Source: Paludibacterium sp.
GTDB taxonomy: Bacteria; Pseudomonadota; Gammaproteobacteria; Burkholderiales; Chromobacteriaceae
Length of the DNA stretch: 64,000 bases
NCBI RefSeq assembly: GCF_019232825.1
Contig: NZ_JAFAND010000112.1
Location: 1-64,000, forward strand
Direction: 5' to 3'
Below are positions 34,338-41,683 of the stretch, in pieces. Each line of letters starts with the position of its first letter. Position 1 is the first letter of the stretch. A program made the position numbers and the translations under genes. The notes below the pieces were generated by a model that was not told where the DNA came from, made no database searches, and was given only the letters and a program-made list of their open reading frames with translations.

Positions 34338-34772
34338 ATGCCCATCTTTCTTTTCATCCTATTGCTACCCATCATCGAAATTTTGCTGCTGGTCCAACTC
34401 GCAGGCCACATCGGCTTTTTGGGCACATTGCTGTATCTGATCTTGAGCGCCATGCTGGGTAGTTGGATGCTGCGCCACCAAAAGGTCGGCGCCTTGCTGG
34501 CACTGGGCAGCGTACTGCGCCACGGAGAAGGCACCTCCATTTATTCCCTTCTCTGGCCGCTGCGCTATGCCCTGGCGGGTGTATTATTCATCATACCTGG
34601 CGTGCTCAGCGAGATCGCCGCACTGATGCTGTTGCTGCCCCTCAAGGGGCCGAAACTAAGCGGACGAGCTGAAGCCCAAACCCCACCCGCAGACGACCAT
34701 GTGTTCGAAGGGGAATTTCATCGGGTCGACGACCCGGCAGGACAGCTCGGCCGCGCACCGCGCGACGATTAG
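34338..34772 (+). CDS. fxsA: FxsA-family membrane protein
   Basis: 144 residues. Starts MPIFLFILLLPIIEILLLVQ, then IGFLGTLLYLILSAMLGSWMLR and a third helix ALAGVLFIIPGVLSEIAALM containing the conserved PG(V/F)LS-type motif of FxsA, a protein whose overproduction relieves phage T7 exclusion by F. Hydrophilic tail (RAEAQTPPADDHVFEGEFHRVDD). The start codon lies close to the divergent cutA start, so both promoters must overlap the genes. Confidence 0.9.
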   Translation: MPIFLFILLLPIIEILLLVQLAGHIGFLGTLLYLILSAMLGSWMLRHQKVGALLALGSVLRHGEGTSIYSLLWPLRYALAGVLFIIPGVLSEIAALMLLLPLKGPKLSGRAEAQTPPADDHVFEGEFHRVDDPAGQLGRAPRDD

Positions 34773-34778
34773 ACGGCC

Positions 34779-35078
34779 TCAGCCGTCTAGTCCAAGGCGC
34801 GCCATCACCGTCGGCTCATCGGCCGGCGTATCCACCGCCACGATCTTGTGCCGATTCTTTTCGCCGACCAGCAGCGCCACCTGCCGCTTAGGCACGTCGA
34901 AACGCGCGGCAAGCCAGGCGATGAGCGCGGTATTGGCCTTCCCTTCCACCGGCGGCGCCGCCAAGCGGATCTTCAGCGCGTCGCCGTGCTCGCCGCAGGC
35001 TTCGGTTTTCTTGGCGCCTGGCTGGATATGCAGGGTCAGGGTGAACCCGTGTTCAGTGATTTTCAGCCAGGGTTTCAT
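34779..35078 (-). CDS. DUF167/YggU-family protein
   Basis: 99 residues. The signature [43 protein letters not shown] and [12 protein letters not shown] match the DUF167 (YggU) family, small alpha/beta proteins of unknown function that in other genomes often follow yggT. Convergent with fxsA, six bases apart. Start ATG 35078 is chosen by alignment with family N-termini; ATG 35090 is possible. Confidence 0.88.
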   Translation of the reverse strand: MKPWLKITEHGFTLTLHIQPGAKKTEACGEHGDALKIRLAAPPVEGKANTALIAWLAARFDVPKRQVALLVGEKNRHKIVAVDTPADEPTVMARLGLDG

Positions 35079-35140
35079 GGCAACTTTCATCAACAAGGAC
35101 ACGCCGTCTCTTTCGGCACGGTCCATATGGAGGACGCAGC

Positions 35141-35605
35141 ATGGATATCGGCATTAATCAGCAAGACCGGCAACAGATCGCGGACGGACTCTCCCATCTC
35201 CTGGCAGATACGTACACGCTTTACCTTAAAACGCACAATTTCCACTGGAACGTCACCGGCCCCATGTTTCAAACGCTGCATCTGATGTTCGAGCAGCACT
35301 ACAACGAACTGGCGCTGGCGGTGGATCTGATCGCCGAGCGCATTCGCGCGCTCGGTCACCCGGCCCCCGGCAGCTATGCGGATTATGCCCGCCTGACAGC
35401 CATATCGGAAGCCAGTGGCGTGCCCAAAGCGGAGGACATGATCCGGCAACTGGTCGAAGGGCATGAAACGCTATGCCGCACCGCGCGCAGCATTTTCCCC
35501 GTGGTGACGCGCGCCAGCGACGAGCCCACGGCCGACTTGCTCACCCAGCGGCTGCAGGTGCACGAAAAAACTGCTTGGATGCTGCGCAGTCTTCTGGAAA
35601 AATAA
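35141..35605 (+). CDS. dps: Dps-family ferritin-like protein
   Basis: 154 residues of a four-helix ferritin-like fold: [27 protein letters not shown] contains the ferroxidase His and Glu ligands, and [18 protein letters not shown] is typical of Dps. Dodecameric Dps proteins oxidise and store iron and protect DNA in stress. A very strong ribosome-binding site GGAGGACGCAGC precedes the ATG. The N-terminus has few lysines, so DNA binding is not obvious. Confidence 0.93.
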   Translation: MDIGINQQDRQQIADGLSHLLADTYTLYLKTHNFHWNVTGPMFQTLHLMFEQHYNELALAVDLIAERIRALGHPAPGSYADYARLTAISEASGVPKAEDMIRQLVEGHETLCRTARSIFPVVTRASDEPTADLLTQRLQVHEKTAWMLRSLLEK

Positions 35606-35619
35606 GCCGGAACAAGCCC

Positions 35620-35646
35620 TTGCCCCCGCCTTTGGCGGCGGGGGCA
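35620..35646 (+). terminator. GC-rich hairpin after dps
   Basis: GCCCCCGCC and GGCGGCGGGGGC form a stem with a one-base bulge about 15 bases after the dps stop codon. There is no T run, so termination is uncertain. Confidence 0.45.
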
Positions 35647-35663
35647 ACCAGTCCGGATAGGAA

Positions 35664-36419
35664 ATGGCATCAACTCGCCCCCGCTCACAATCGCTCGACC
35701 ATGCTTGGCCTTTGCTGCTCGCCTTGCTGCTATCGCTCGGGGCACATCTATTGCTGCTGTGGCTACCGCCCGTGCCGCCGCCGCAGAGCGTGCCATCGGT
35801 GCCGCCGCCGCTGCGCCTGACACTCGCGCCACCGCTCCCCGCACCGCGCAATCGGCCGCCGATGCAGCCCGTCGTGGAACGCATCACGCCCAAAACCGTT
35901 GCCAAAGCCCATGCGCCGACTCGCGGCAAGTCTGGTCATAGCGCCCGAACCGCGATGCCGGCTCCCGCGTCGCAGGCCGCCACGCCGGTGTCCACGGCGG
36001 TGTCCGCCGCGAGTCTCCTGGCGCAGATCGGCGCCGAAGCGCCGACGCCGACGGCACCAGTCAGCGGCAGGCTGGTCTATGGCAGCACGGCTCAGGGCAT
36101 TGTGTGGCAGCAGTATATGGACGACTGGGTCCGTAAAATGGAACGCCTCGGTGCACTCAACTTCCCGCAGGAAGTGCGCGACCAGGGGCTCTCCGGCGGG
36201 CCCACCTTAAGCGTGATCATCAACGCCGACGGCTCGCTTGCCGACGTGCGCATCGTCAAGGGATCCGGGTATGCCACGCTCGATGCCGCCGCGGAAAGGA
36301 TCGTGCGCGCAGCGGCGCCATTCGCCCCGTTCCCGCCGGCCGTGTCCGCCCAGGCGCGATCACTGGAAATTCGCCGCAAATGGCGATTCACCACCGGCAA
36401 CGATTTGTCGGTGAAATAA
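35664..36419 (+). CDS. TonB-family energy transducer
   Basis: 251 residues. One N-terminal membrane helix (PLLLALLLSLGAHLLLLWLP, about 16-36) with the conserved His in the helix, a Pro-rich periplasmic linker (PPPQSVPSVPPPLRLTLAPP and onward), and a C-terminal TonB-like domain with GGPTLSVIINADGSLADVRIVKGSGYATLDAAA. It lacks the terminal YPARA-type TonB motif, so it is a TonB paralogue of the energy-transducer type. No exbB/exbD in the window. Possible co-transcription with the next gene, 11 bases away. Confidence 0.85.
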   Translation: MASTRPRSQSLDHAWPLLLALLLSLGAHLLLLWLPPVPPPQSVPSVPPPLRLTLAPPLPAPRNRPPMQPVVERITPKTVAKAHAPTRGKSGHSARTAMPAPASQAATPVSTAVSAASLLAQIGAEAPTPTAPVSGRLVYGSTAQGIVWQQYMDDWVRKMERLGALNFPQEVRDQGLSGGPTLSVIINADGSLADVRIVKGSGYATLDAAAERIVRAAAPFAPFPPAVSAQARSLEIRRKWRFTTGNDLSVK

Positions 36420-36430
36420 CAGGAACACTT

Positions 36431-36802
36431 ATGTACGAAGTCAATCGCAGCGTCATCATCCTCCGTCCCAAACAACCTTTCCTGGACTGGCTGCAAAGTC
36501 TGCCTGGCGAGTTGGATCCCGCGCTCACGCTGACCGAGCTGCGCGAAAACGGCAACGCCATTCTGGTGCCGGCCGTGGATCGCCTGGATGAGTTGCATGA
36601 ATTTCTGTCCCAGCACTGCCTCGCCCTGTTCGAAGCCGAACTGGCCGATTGGTGCGAAGAGGATCGGCTCTGGCCGCAACCGCTGACGCCCACACTGTTC
36701 GCACAGTGGTTCGACGTTGGCGTGCATGGCGTCGTCACCGATCTGGTGGAAGAACCGCTCGAGCGCGAACGCTTCCTGCCTTTCGATCTCAGCGACGAAT
36801 AA
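36431..36802 (+). CDS. Conserved hypothetical acidic protein
   Basis: 123 residues, soluble and acidic (pI low), starting MYEVNRSVIILRPKQPFLDWLQ, with DRLDELHEFLSQHCLALFEAEL and WFDVGVHGVVTDLVEEPL. I believe similar uncharacterised proteins occur in other beta-proteobacteria, but I cannot name a function. No signal peptide or motifs for catalysis. The spacing to the upstream tonB-like gene (11 bases) suggests one transcript. Confidence 0.75.
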   Translation: MYEVNRSVIILRPKQPFLDWLQSLPGELDPALTLTELRENGNAILVPAVDRLDELHEFLSQHCLALFEAELADWCEEDRLWPQPLTPTLFAQWFDVGVHGVVTDLVEEPLERERFLPFDLSDE

Positions 36803-36866
36803 CGCAATACCAAAACAGGCATGGCTTGACCATGCCACACGGGGAAACCAAGGGAGAAACCGCTTT

Positions 36867-37286
36867 ATGCCGCACACGACCCGCATTAAGGTCCGGGGTT
36901 ATCACCTGGATCTGTATAGCCACGTCAACAATGCCCGCTATCTGGAATTTCTTGAGGAGGCGCGTTGGACATTATTCGAAGAACGCACCGACTTGCCGCG
37001 CTATATGGCCTCGGGCATCGCTTTGATCGTGGTGAATATCAATATTGATTATCGCTACCCTGCTACCATGGGCGATGAATTAATCATTGAATCGTCGGTC
37101 AAGTCGATCAGCAACCGCAGCGCAGTCATCCATCAGCGTGTGCTGTTGGCCGGCAAAGACACCGTGGTGGCGCAAGCCGACGTGACCATGGTGGCGTTTG
37201 ACAGCCAAGCAGGCCGGGCGGTGCCGATTGCCGGCGAATTGAAGTCGGTGCTCGAATCGATGCAGGAACCGGTCGCGGCCGTCTAA
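36867..37286 (+). CDS. YbgC/4-hydroxybenzoyl-CoA-type acyl-CoA thioesterase
   Basis: 139 residues with the hot-dog fold motif HLDLYSHVNNARYLEFLEEARW: the Asp and the HVNN region are the active site of 4HBT-type thioesterases. AGGGAG precedes ATG 36867; the frame opens earlier but without family similarity. The acyl-CoA substrate is unknown. Followed 24 bases later by a thioredoxin-like gene, possibly co-transcribed. Confidence 0.88.
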   Translation: MPHTTRIKVRGYHLDLYSHVNNARYLEFLEEARWTLFEERTDLPRYMASGIALIVVNINIDYRYPATMGDELIIESSVKSISNRSAVIHQRVLLAGKDTVVAQADVTMVAFDSQAGRAVPIAGELKSVLESMQEPVAAV

Positions 37287-37310
37287 CCGTTTGAGAGAAA
37301 GTCCCATCGC

Positions 37311-37802
37311 ATGAAAAAAACCTTGATTGCGCTGGCGCTGGTCTTGGTGGCCGGCTTCGCCGCTTACACGCTCTGGTTCAGCCCGACCCCGGCGCCCGAT
37401 GTGCGCTTTACCACGCTCACCGGGCAATCGACGAGCCTCGCCGCGCTCAAAGGCAAAGTGGTGTTGGTCAATTTTTGGGCAACCAGCTGCCCGGGGTGTA
37501 TCGAGGAAATGCCGCAGATGCGGCAAATGCTGCAGCAGTACGGTCCTGCCGGATTCACCGTGGTGGCGGTAGCGATGAACTACGACCCGCCGAACTACGT
37601 GCAAAGCTTCGCGCAAAAAAACCGGCTGCCGTTCCTGGTCACGATGGACACGCAAGGCCAGATCGCCAAGGCATTCGGCGACATCCAGCTGACGCCGAGC
37701 ACCTTCCTGATCGATCGCAGCGGCAACATCGTCAAGCGCTACGTCGGGGTGATGAACTTCAATGAAATCCGTCAGTTGATCGAGCACAATACCCGCGCCT
37801 AA
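37311..37802 (+). CDS. TlpA/ResA-like membrane-anchored thiol-disulfide oxidoreductase
   Basis: 163 residues. N-terminal signal anchor (KTLIALALVLVAGFAAYTLW), then a thioredoxin fold with active site ATSCPGCIEEMP (CPGC) and the cis-Pro loop TPSTFLIDRSG. Proteins of this type reduce disulfides in the periplasm, for example in cytochrome c maturation. Last gene of a probable tonB-like/hypothetical/thioesterase/tlpA run; a terminator follows. Confidence 0.9.
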   Translation: MKKTLIALALVLVAGFAAYTLWFSPTPAPDVRFTTLTGQSTSLAALKGKVVLVNFWATSCPGCIEEMPQMRQMLQQYGPAGFTVVAVAMNYDPPNYVQSFAQKNRLPFLVTMDTQGQIAKAFGDIQLTPSTFLIDRSGNIVKRYVGVMNFNEIRQLIEHNTRA

Positions 37803-37820
37803 ACGCGGATCAGCGACAAA

Positions 37821-37851
37821 CGAAACAGCCAGGCCTCGCCTGGCTGTTTCG
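37821..37851 (+). terminator. Terminator after the tlpA-like gene
   Basis: CGAAACAGCCAGGC, loop CTC, GCCTGGCTGTTTCG then TCTTTT. Perfect 14-bp stem. Confidence 0.9.
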
Positions 37852-37868
37852 TCTTTTGGGACTCCGCC

Positions 37869-38076
37869 CCTAGGGCCTGTCTGCAGACTATTTGCGGCTG
37901 CGGCCGGCATCAGCGGGATGCAGCGCTAGAAGCGCGTCCCGCCGCAGTGTCATTCACTGCAAGGGGCAAGCGACAACGCGATGCGCCGGCTGATACCGGC
38001 CCCGAAGGGCTGGCCTGGTAAACGGCCAGATGCTAGGCCAGCGCAGTTCACAAATAGTTTGCAGACAGGCCCTAGG
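37869..38076. mobile_element. 208-bp MITE-like element with 26-bp terminal inverted repeats
   Basis: The ends CCTAGGGCCTGTCTGCAGAC + TATTTG (37869-37894) and its inverted copy at 38051-38076 match at 25 of 26 positions. The outermost CTAG (or TA) may be the duplicated target. The interior has no ORF but several stem-loops: GGCCGGCATCAG with CTGATACCGGCC (37902-37913 and 37990-38001), GCGGGA...GCGCT-AGA-AGCGC...TCCCGC (37913-37942), GCAGTG/CACTGC (37944-37960) and GCTGGCCT/AGGCCAGC (38009-38042). Size and ends are like the Correia/NEMIS elements of Neisseria, but the sequence differs. It lies between the tlpA terminator and the 3' end of slyD, a neutral spot. No transposase is present, so it would need one in trans. 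Confidence 0.85.
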
Positions 38077-38099
38077 CCTCGCTGGAAGTGCTTCGGCGC

Positions 38100-38585
38100 T
38101 TAGTGGTCGTGATGGTGACCGTGGGCGCCGTGCACGTGGCCGTGGCCGAGCTCTTCCTCGGTGGCGGCGCGTACTTCGATCACCTTGGCGGCGAAGCGGA
38201 TGGTCAGGCCGGCCAGCGGGTGGTTGGCGTCGACGACGGCTTTGCCATCGGCAATGTCGGTGACGCGGAACAGCAGGATTTCACCGCTTTCCGGATCATC
38301 GGCTTCGAACATCATGCCGACTTCGACGTCGGTCGGGAAAACTTCGAGCGATTCGACGCGAATCAATTCTTCTTCCGGTTCGCCGAAAGCGTCGTCCGGA
38401 GCGAGTTTGACGTCGACCGATTCCCCGACGTCCTTGCCATGCAGTGCTTCCTCAACCAGCGGGAAAATGCCGTCGTAGCCACCATGCAGATAGCTGATGG
38501 GCTCTTCGGTCTTGTCGAGCAGGTTGTTGTCGGCGTCGAACATCTCATAGTGGATAGTCACGACAGTATTTTTGGCGATTTGCAT
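38100..38585 (-). CDS. slyD: FKBP-type peptidyl-prolyl isomerase SlyD
   Basis: 161 residues: FKBP domain with an inserted IF chaperone domain (YLHGGYDGIFPLVEEALHGK, PDDAFGEPEEELI) and a C-terminal His-rich tail GHGHVHGAHGHHHDH, which in SlyD binds nickel and helps hydrogenase and urease maturation. A -10-like TACAAT lies at 38678-38683 on the minus strand, without a clear -35. Convergent with the MITE-like element. Confidence 0.95.
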   Translation of the reverse strand: MQIAKNTVVTIHYEMFDADNNLLDKTEEPISYLHGGYDGIFPLVEEALHGKDVGESVDVKLAPDDAFGEPEEELIRVESLEVFPTDVEVGMMFEADDPESGEILLFRVTDIADGKAVVDANHPLAGLTIRFAAKVIEVRAATEEELGHGHVHGAHGHHHDH

Positions 38586-39162
38586 GAAAGTGTCCGTGCA
38601 GGAAAGTCATAAAGGCTTGACGGGCGAACCGCAGGCATCGCCGACAAGAGATAGGCGCGTTTGGCGCGCTTGCCGGCATTGTAAACCATTCGTCGTTCCT
38701 TGCCGATCCATCCTCTTGGGTAAAAAGCGCGCGCGACGCGCGCGAATGGCGACGCGAGTCGATTGGGTGTCGCCTGATGACAACACATGAAGGTGGGGGG
38801 CATCTGTGGACAGATCGCCATGGTAGGCGGTCTTTTGGAGGTAAATATTAGCCGGTAATGGATTTCGTCTTGGCATTCCGATAATTTTGTAGCACAATAA
38901 CAACAAAATCTGTTCGCAATTGCGCATGTTGTTGGTTCGAAAACGGAACGAGAGGTCTTAGACCTGCCGTTTTGACTGCTTTGTTGCTTTGCAATAAGCT
39001 TTCGTCGCGTTCATGTTATTTTTGGACGTAATGCACTCTATGCAGGTTTTTTTTTCGTGCTACAATTTGCGCACTGAAGGATTTTCAGCCGTTCCCATCG
39101 TTTTAGATGGCTGCGATTAAACTGACGTCTTGTTCAACTTATCCTCTAAAGGTAAAGAAAAA
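38586..39162. other. 577-base intergenic region between slyD and the lipoprotein gene
   Basis: No convincing gene. The right part is AT-rich and holds likely promoter signals for the lipoprotein gene: extended -10-like TGCTACAAT ending at 39066 and an alternative TTGACT, 17 bases, TAAGCT at about 38973-39001. Before it are short repeats (GCGCGCGACGCGCGCG near 38728) and a hairpin CAGCC...GGCTG at about 39088-39115 in the lipoprotein leader. Small open frames here have poor composition and no ribosome-binding site. A small RNA is possible but not demonstrated. Confidence 0.5.
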
Positions 39163-39357
39163 ATGAAACAGTCGCTCCTCGTTGCTGCCCTGCTGGCTGT
39201 GGCTCTGACCGCTTGCGGTAAGAAAGACGAAGCTCCCGCTGCTGATGCTTCCGCTCCGGCTGCTGCTTCCGCTCCGGCTGCCTCGGCTCCGGCCGCTTCC
39301 GCTCCGGCTGCCTCCGCTCCGGCTGCTTCCGCACCGGCTGCTTCCGCTGCCAACTAA
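39163..39357 (+). CDS. Small Ala/Pro-repeat lipoprotein
   Basis: 64 residues. Lipoprotein signal peptide with lipobox LTAC (MKQSLLVAALLAVALTAC), so the mature protein would start at a lipidated Cys-18 followed by GKKDEAPAADASAPAA and repeated SAPAA pentamers to the C-terminus. AAAGGTAAAG precedes the ATG. Such short, repeat-rich lipoproteins are often abundant in beta-proteobacteria and might serve as envelope spacers; function unknown. Monocistronic with an excellent terminator. Confidence 0.85.
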   Translation: MKQSLLVAALLAVALTACGKKDEAPAADASAPAAASAPAASAPAASAPAASAPAASAPAASAAN

Positions 39358-39373
39358 GCGGAAATCGAGCAGT

Positions 39374-39406
39374 AATAAAAAACCGGCCTCGAGCCGGTTT
39401 TTTATT
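39374..39406 (+). terminator. Terminator after the lipoprotein gene
   Basis: AATAAAAAACCGGC, loop CTCGA, GCCGGTTTTTTATT: 14-bp perfect stem and T run. Confidence 0.93.
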
Positions 39407-39425
39407 TGATGTGCGAAGCAATAAT

Positions 39426-39457
39426 AAAAGGCCCGCGAAGCAATTCGCGGGCCTTTT
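39426..39457 (-). terminator. Terminator after bamC
   Basis: AAAAGGCCCGCGAA, loop GCAA, TTCGCGGGCCTTTT; on the minus strand the stem is followed by TTTTATTATT. It lies 14 bases beyond the bamC stop. Confidence 0.93.
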
Positions 39458-39470
39458 GTTTTGCTCGGTG

Positions 39471-40619
39471 TTATTGCAACTCGGACTGTAGTTTCTGCAG
39501 TGCCGATTTAGCCGCGCCATCGGAGAGGATACGGCCTTGTTTGTCGGTAATCGACACGGCGGTGTTGCCCGGCGTGGTTTCTTTCACCCGTATCTGCAAA
39601 CCGCTATCGTCGATCGCCGTTGCCTGCGGGGTGCTGCTGCGCCAGAAGGCGAGGCTCGACCAGAAACCGCCGCTTTCTTGCTTTTGATCGAGATCCGCCT
39701 TGGCCGGCTTGACGTAATAGATGCCTTGCGAGCGGTCGCGGTCGTCGACCACCAGGCCGATGCGGTCAAGCGCGAGGCCGACACGGCGCCAGGTGCGGTC
39801 GAAGGTGTCGCCGATGGTCAGCGTGCCGTTGGCAATCGGGTTGGCTTGCGTTGCCGTCGGGACGATGGTCTGTTTCAGTACGGTCTTGGCCTGTTCTTCA
39901 CTCATGCCCAGGCGCATCATGAAGCGGCCGAGCATCTCGGCTTCCAGCTCCGGGTCGACCGGGCGCGGTTGCCAGATGGTTTGGGTTTTGTCTTTGTCGG
40001 TGTAGACCTCTTCCAGACCACGGTGAGAGAAATAGACCTCGGTGCCGCCGTTTTCACCCTTTTCCAGGCGGATGCGGAACATATCGCGCTCCGACGTGGA
40101 ATAGACGCCGCCCAGACCGACCTTGTCGAGCAAAGCGCGCAGGCCGTCATTGGGCAGCTTGGCGCGGTTTTCCGCCCAGTCGGTTTCCATGATGCCGATG
40201 TTCGGCTCTTCGGTCTTGATGGTGAAGCCGCTGTCTTGCCAGAAAGCCTTGAGCATGGGCCACAGCTGGGTCGGCGTCTTGTTGCCGACGTCCAGCCAGC
40301 GCTGCGAGCCGGCGCGCATCATTTTGACCTGATCGACGTTGACTGCCACATCGCCATTATTGGCGGCCGGGGTGACGGCGGGGGCCGAAGCGCTCTCCTT
40401 GGCCATCTGGCTCGCGGACGCGCTGCTCGCGCCCGGCAGGCTGTATTTATCCTGGGTTTGCGGTGCAGTCAGATCCGGCGGAACCTCCAGGCCGGCATCG
40501 GCCGCCTTGGCCGGTACCACGGATTCGAAATTGGCTTTCTGGCTAAGCGGTTCACTAGTGCTGCAACCTGCGATCAGGCCGGTTGCCAGCAGAATCGCGG
40601 CAGGCGCGGTTCGTTTCAT
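39471..40619 (-). CDS. bamC: Outer-membrane assembly lipoprotein BamC (NlpB)
   Basis: 382 residues. Lipoprotein signal with lipobox LIAGC, an unstructured N-terminal stretch (EVPPDLTAPQTQDKYSLPG, the BamD-binding lasso) and two helix-grip domains at about 100-220 and 255-380 (NIGIMETDWAENRAKLP is typical). Part of the Bam complex that inserts beta-barrel proteins. Directly downstream of dapA, the order found in E. coli. ATG 40619 with GGGAG upstream is chosen over an in-frame codon at 40631. Confidence 0.95.
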   Translation of the reverse strand: MKRTAPAAILLATGLIAGCSTSEPLSQKANFESVVPAKAADAGLEVPPDLTAPQTQDKYSLPGASSASASQMAKESASAPAVTPAANNGDVAVNVDQVKMMRAGSQRWLDVGNKTPTQLWPMLKAFWQDSGFTIKTEEPNIGIMETDWAENRAKLPNDGLRALLDKVGLGGVYSTSERDMFRIRLEKGENGGTEVYFSHRGLEEVYTDKDKTQTIWQPRPVDPELEAEMLGRFMMRLGMSEEQAKTVLKQTIVPTATQANPIANGTLTIGDTFDRTWRRVGLALDRIGLVVDDRDRSQGIYYVKPAKADLDQKQESGGFWSSLAFWRSSTPQATAIDDSGLQIRVKETTPGNTAVSITDKQGRILSDGAAKSALQKLQSELQ

Positions 40620-40638
40620 GCGAGCTCCCATCTTGGGG

Positions 40639-41514
40639 TTAGATGACTTCTGCTTGTTTCATGGCGGCCTCGACCAGTGGCTGACTGGCGTCGGTCAATG
40701 GCATCAGCGGCAAGCGGATGCCGTTTTGTATCAGCCCCAGTCTGGCCAGAGCCCATTTGCTGGGGGCCGGGCTGGGTTCGATAAACAATCGTTGGTGCAA
40801 ATCCTGCAGCATAGCATTACAGCTTCGCGCCAGGGGAATATCTCCCGCCTGGGCTGCGAGGCATAGCCGGCTCATCAATCGGGGGGCGACGTTGGCGGTG
40901 ACGGAGATCACACCGTGCCCGCCGCTGAGCAGGTAGGCCAGCGACGTGCTGTCGTCGCCGCTGTAGAGCGCGAAGTCGGCCGGCGCGTGGCGCGTCAAGT
41001 CTGCATGACGCGCCAGATTGCCAGTGGCGTCCTTGAGGCCGACGATATTGTCGATCTGCGCCAACCGCAAAATGGTGTCGTTGCTCAGGTCGGCGACGGT
41101 GCGGCCGGGAACGTTATAGAGCAGAACGGGGAGAGCGACGGCTTCCGCCTGGGCGCGAAAGTGCTGATATAAGCCTTCTTGGCTCGGCTTATTGTAGTAG
41201 GGCGCGACCGACAGCAGCATGTCGGCGCCGGCCGCTTGCATGTCGCGCGCCAATTCGACGGCGTGCGCCGTCGCGTTGGCGCCGGCGCCGGCGATGACCG
41301 TGACACGGCCTGCGGCGTGCTGCGCCACGGTCTGCACGACGGCGCGATGTTCTTCATGGGTCAGGGTAGGAGATTCCCCGGTGGTGCCGACGGCCACGAT
41401 GCCGGCGGTGCCTTGTTCGATGTGAAAATCGACCAGGCGTTTTAACGCCGGGAAGTCGACCTGTCCATCCTCCCGCATCGGCGTGACCAGGGCGACCAAA
41501 CTGCCAGTGAGCAT
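40639..41514 (-). CDS. dapA: 4-hydroxy-tetrahydrodipicolinate synthase DapA
   Basis: Condenses pyruvate with aspartate semialdehyde in lysine and peptidoglycan-precursor synthesis. 291 residues: TIM barrel with VGTTGESPTL, YYNKPSQEG, LYNVPGRT and the Schiff-base lysine Lys-161 in GLKDATGN. Co-oriented with bamC, 19 bases upstream of it. A TACAAT box lies at 41552-41557 (minus strand). Confidence 0.97.
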   Translation of the reverse strand: MLTGSLVALVTPMREDGQVDFPALKRLVDFHIEQGTAGIVAVGTTGESPTLTHEEHRAVVQTVAQHAAGRVTVIAGAGANATAHAVELARDMQAAGADMLLSVAPYYNKPSQEGLYQHFRAQAEAVALPVLLYNVPGRTVADLSNDTILRLAQIDNIVGLKDATGNLARHADLTRHAPADFALYSGDDSTSLAYLLSGGHGVISVTANVAPRLMSRLCLAAQAGDIPLARSCNAMLQDLHQRLFIEPSPAPSKWALARLGLIQNGIRLPLMPLTDASQPLVEAAMKQAEVI

Positions 41515-41683
41515 AACGCTGCCTATAAAGGTCTAGAAATGTTAGTGCCCGATTGTAGCGGAATTCGTGCCGGCGTCGAAGGACTCTTTACTGTTTTACC
41601 CAATGTCCGGCGGACGGCGTAGATGTGCTAGAATCCGGTGTTTTTCCCGATACTTACGGCTAGCAGGCTGAAGGATCCAAAGC

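Noticed and set aside
38607-38927. A 106-codon minus-strand frame upstream of slyD
   Set aside because: No ribosome-binding site, Arg-rich and Cys-containing composition typical of non-coding DNA, and it overlaps the probable slyD promoter.
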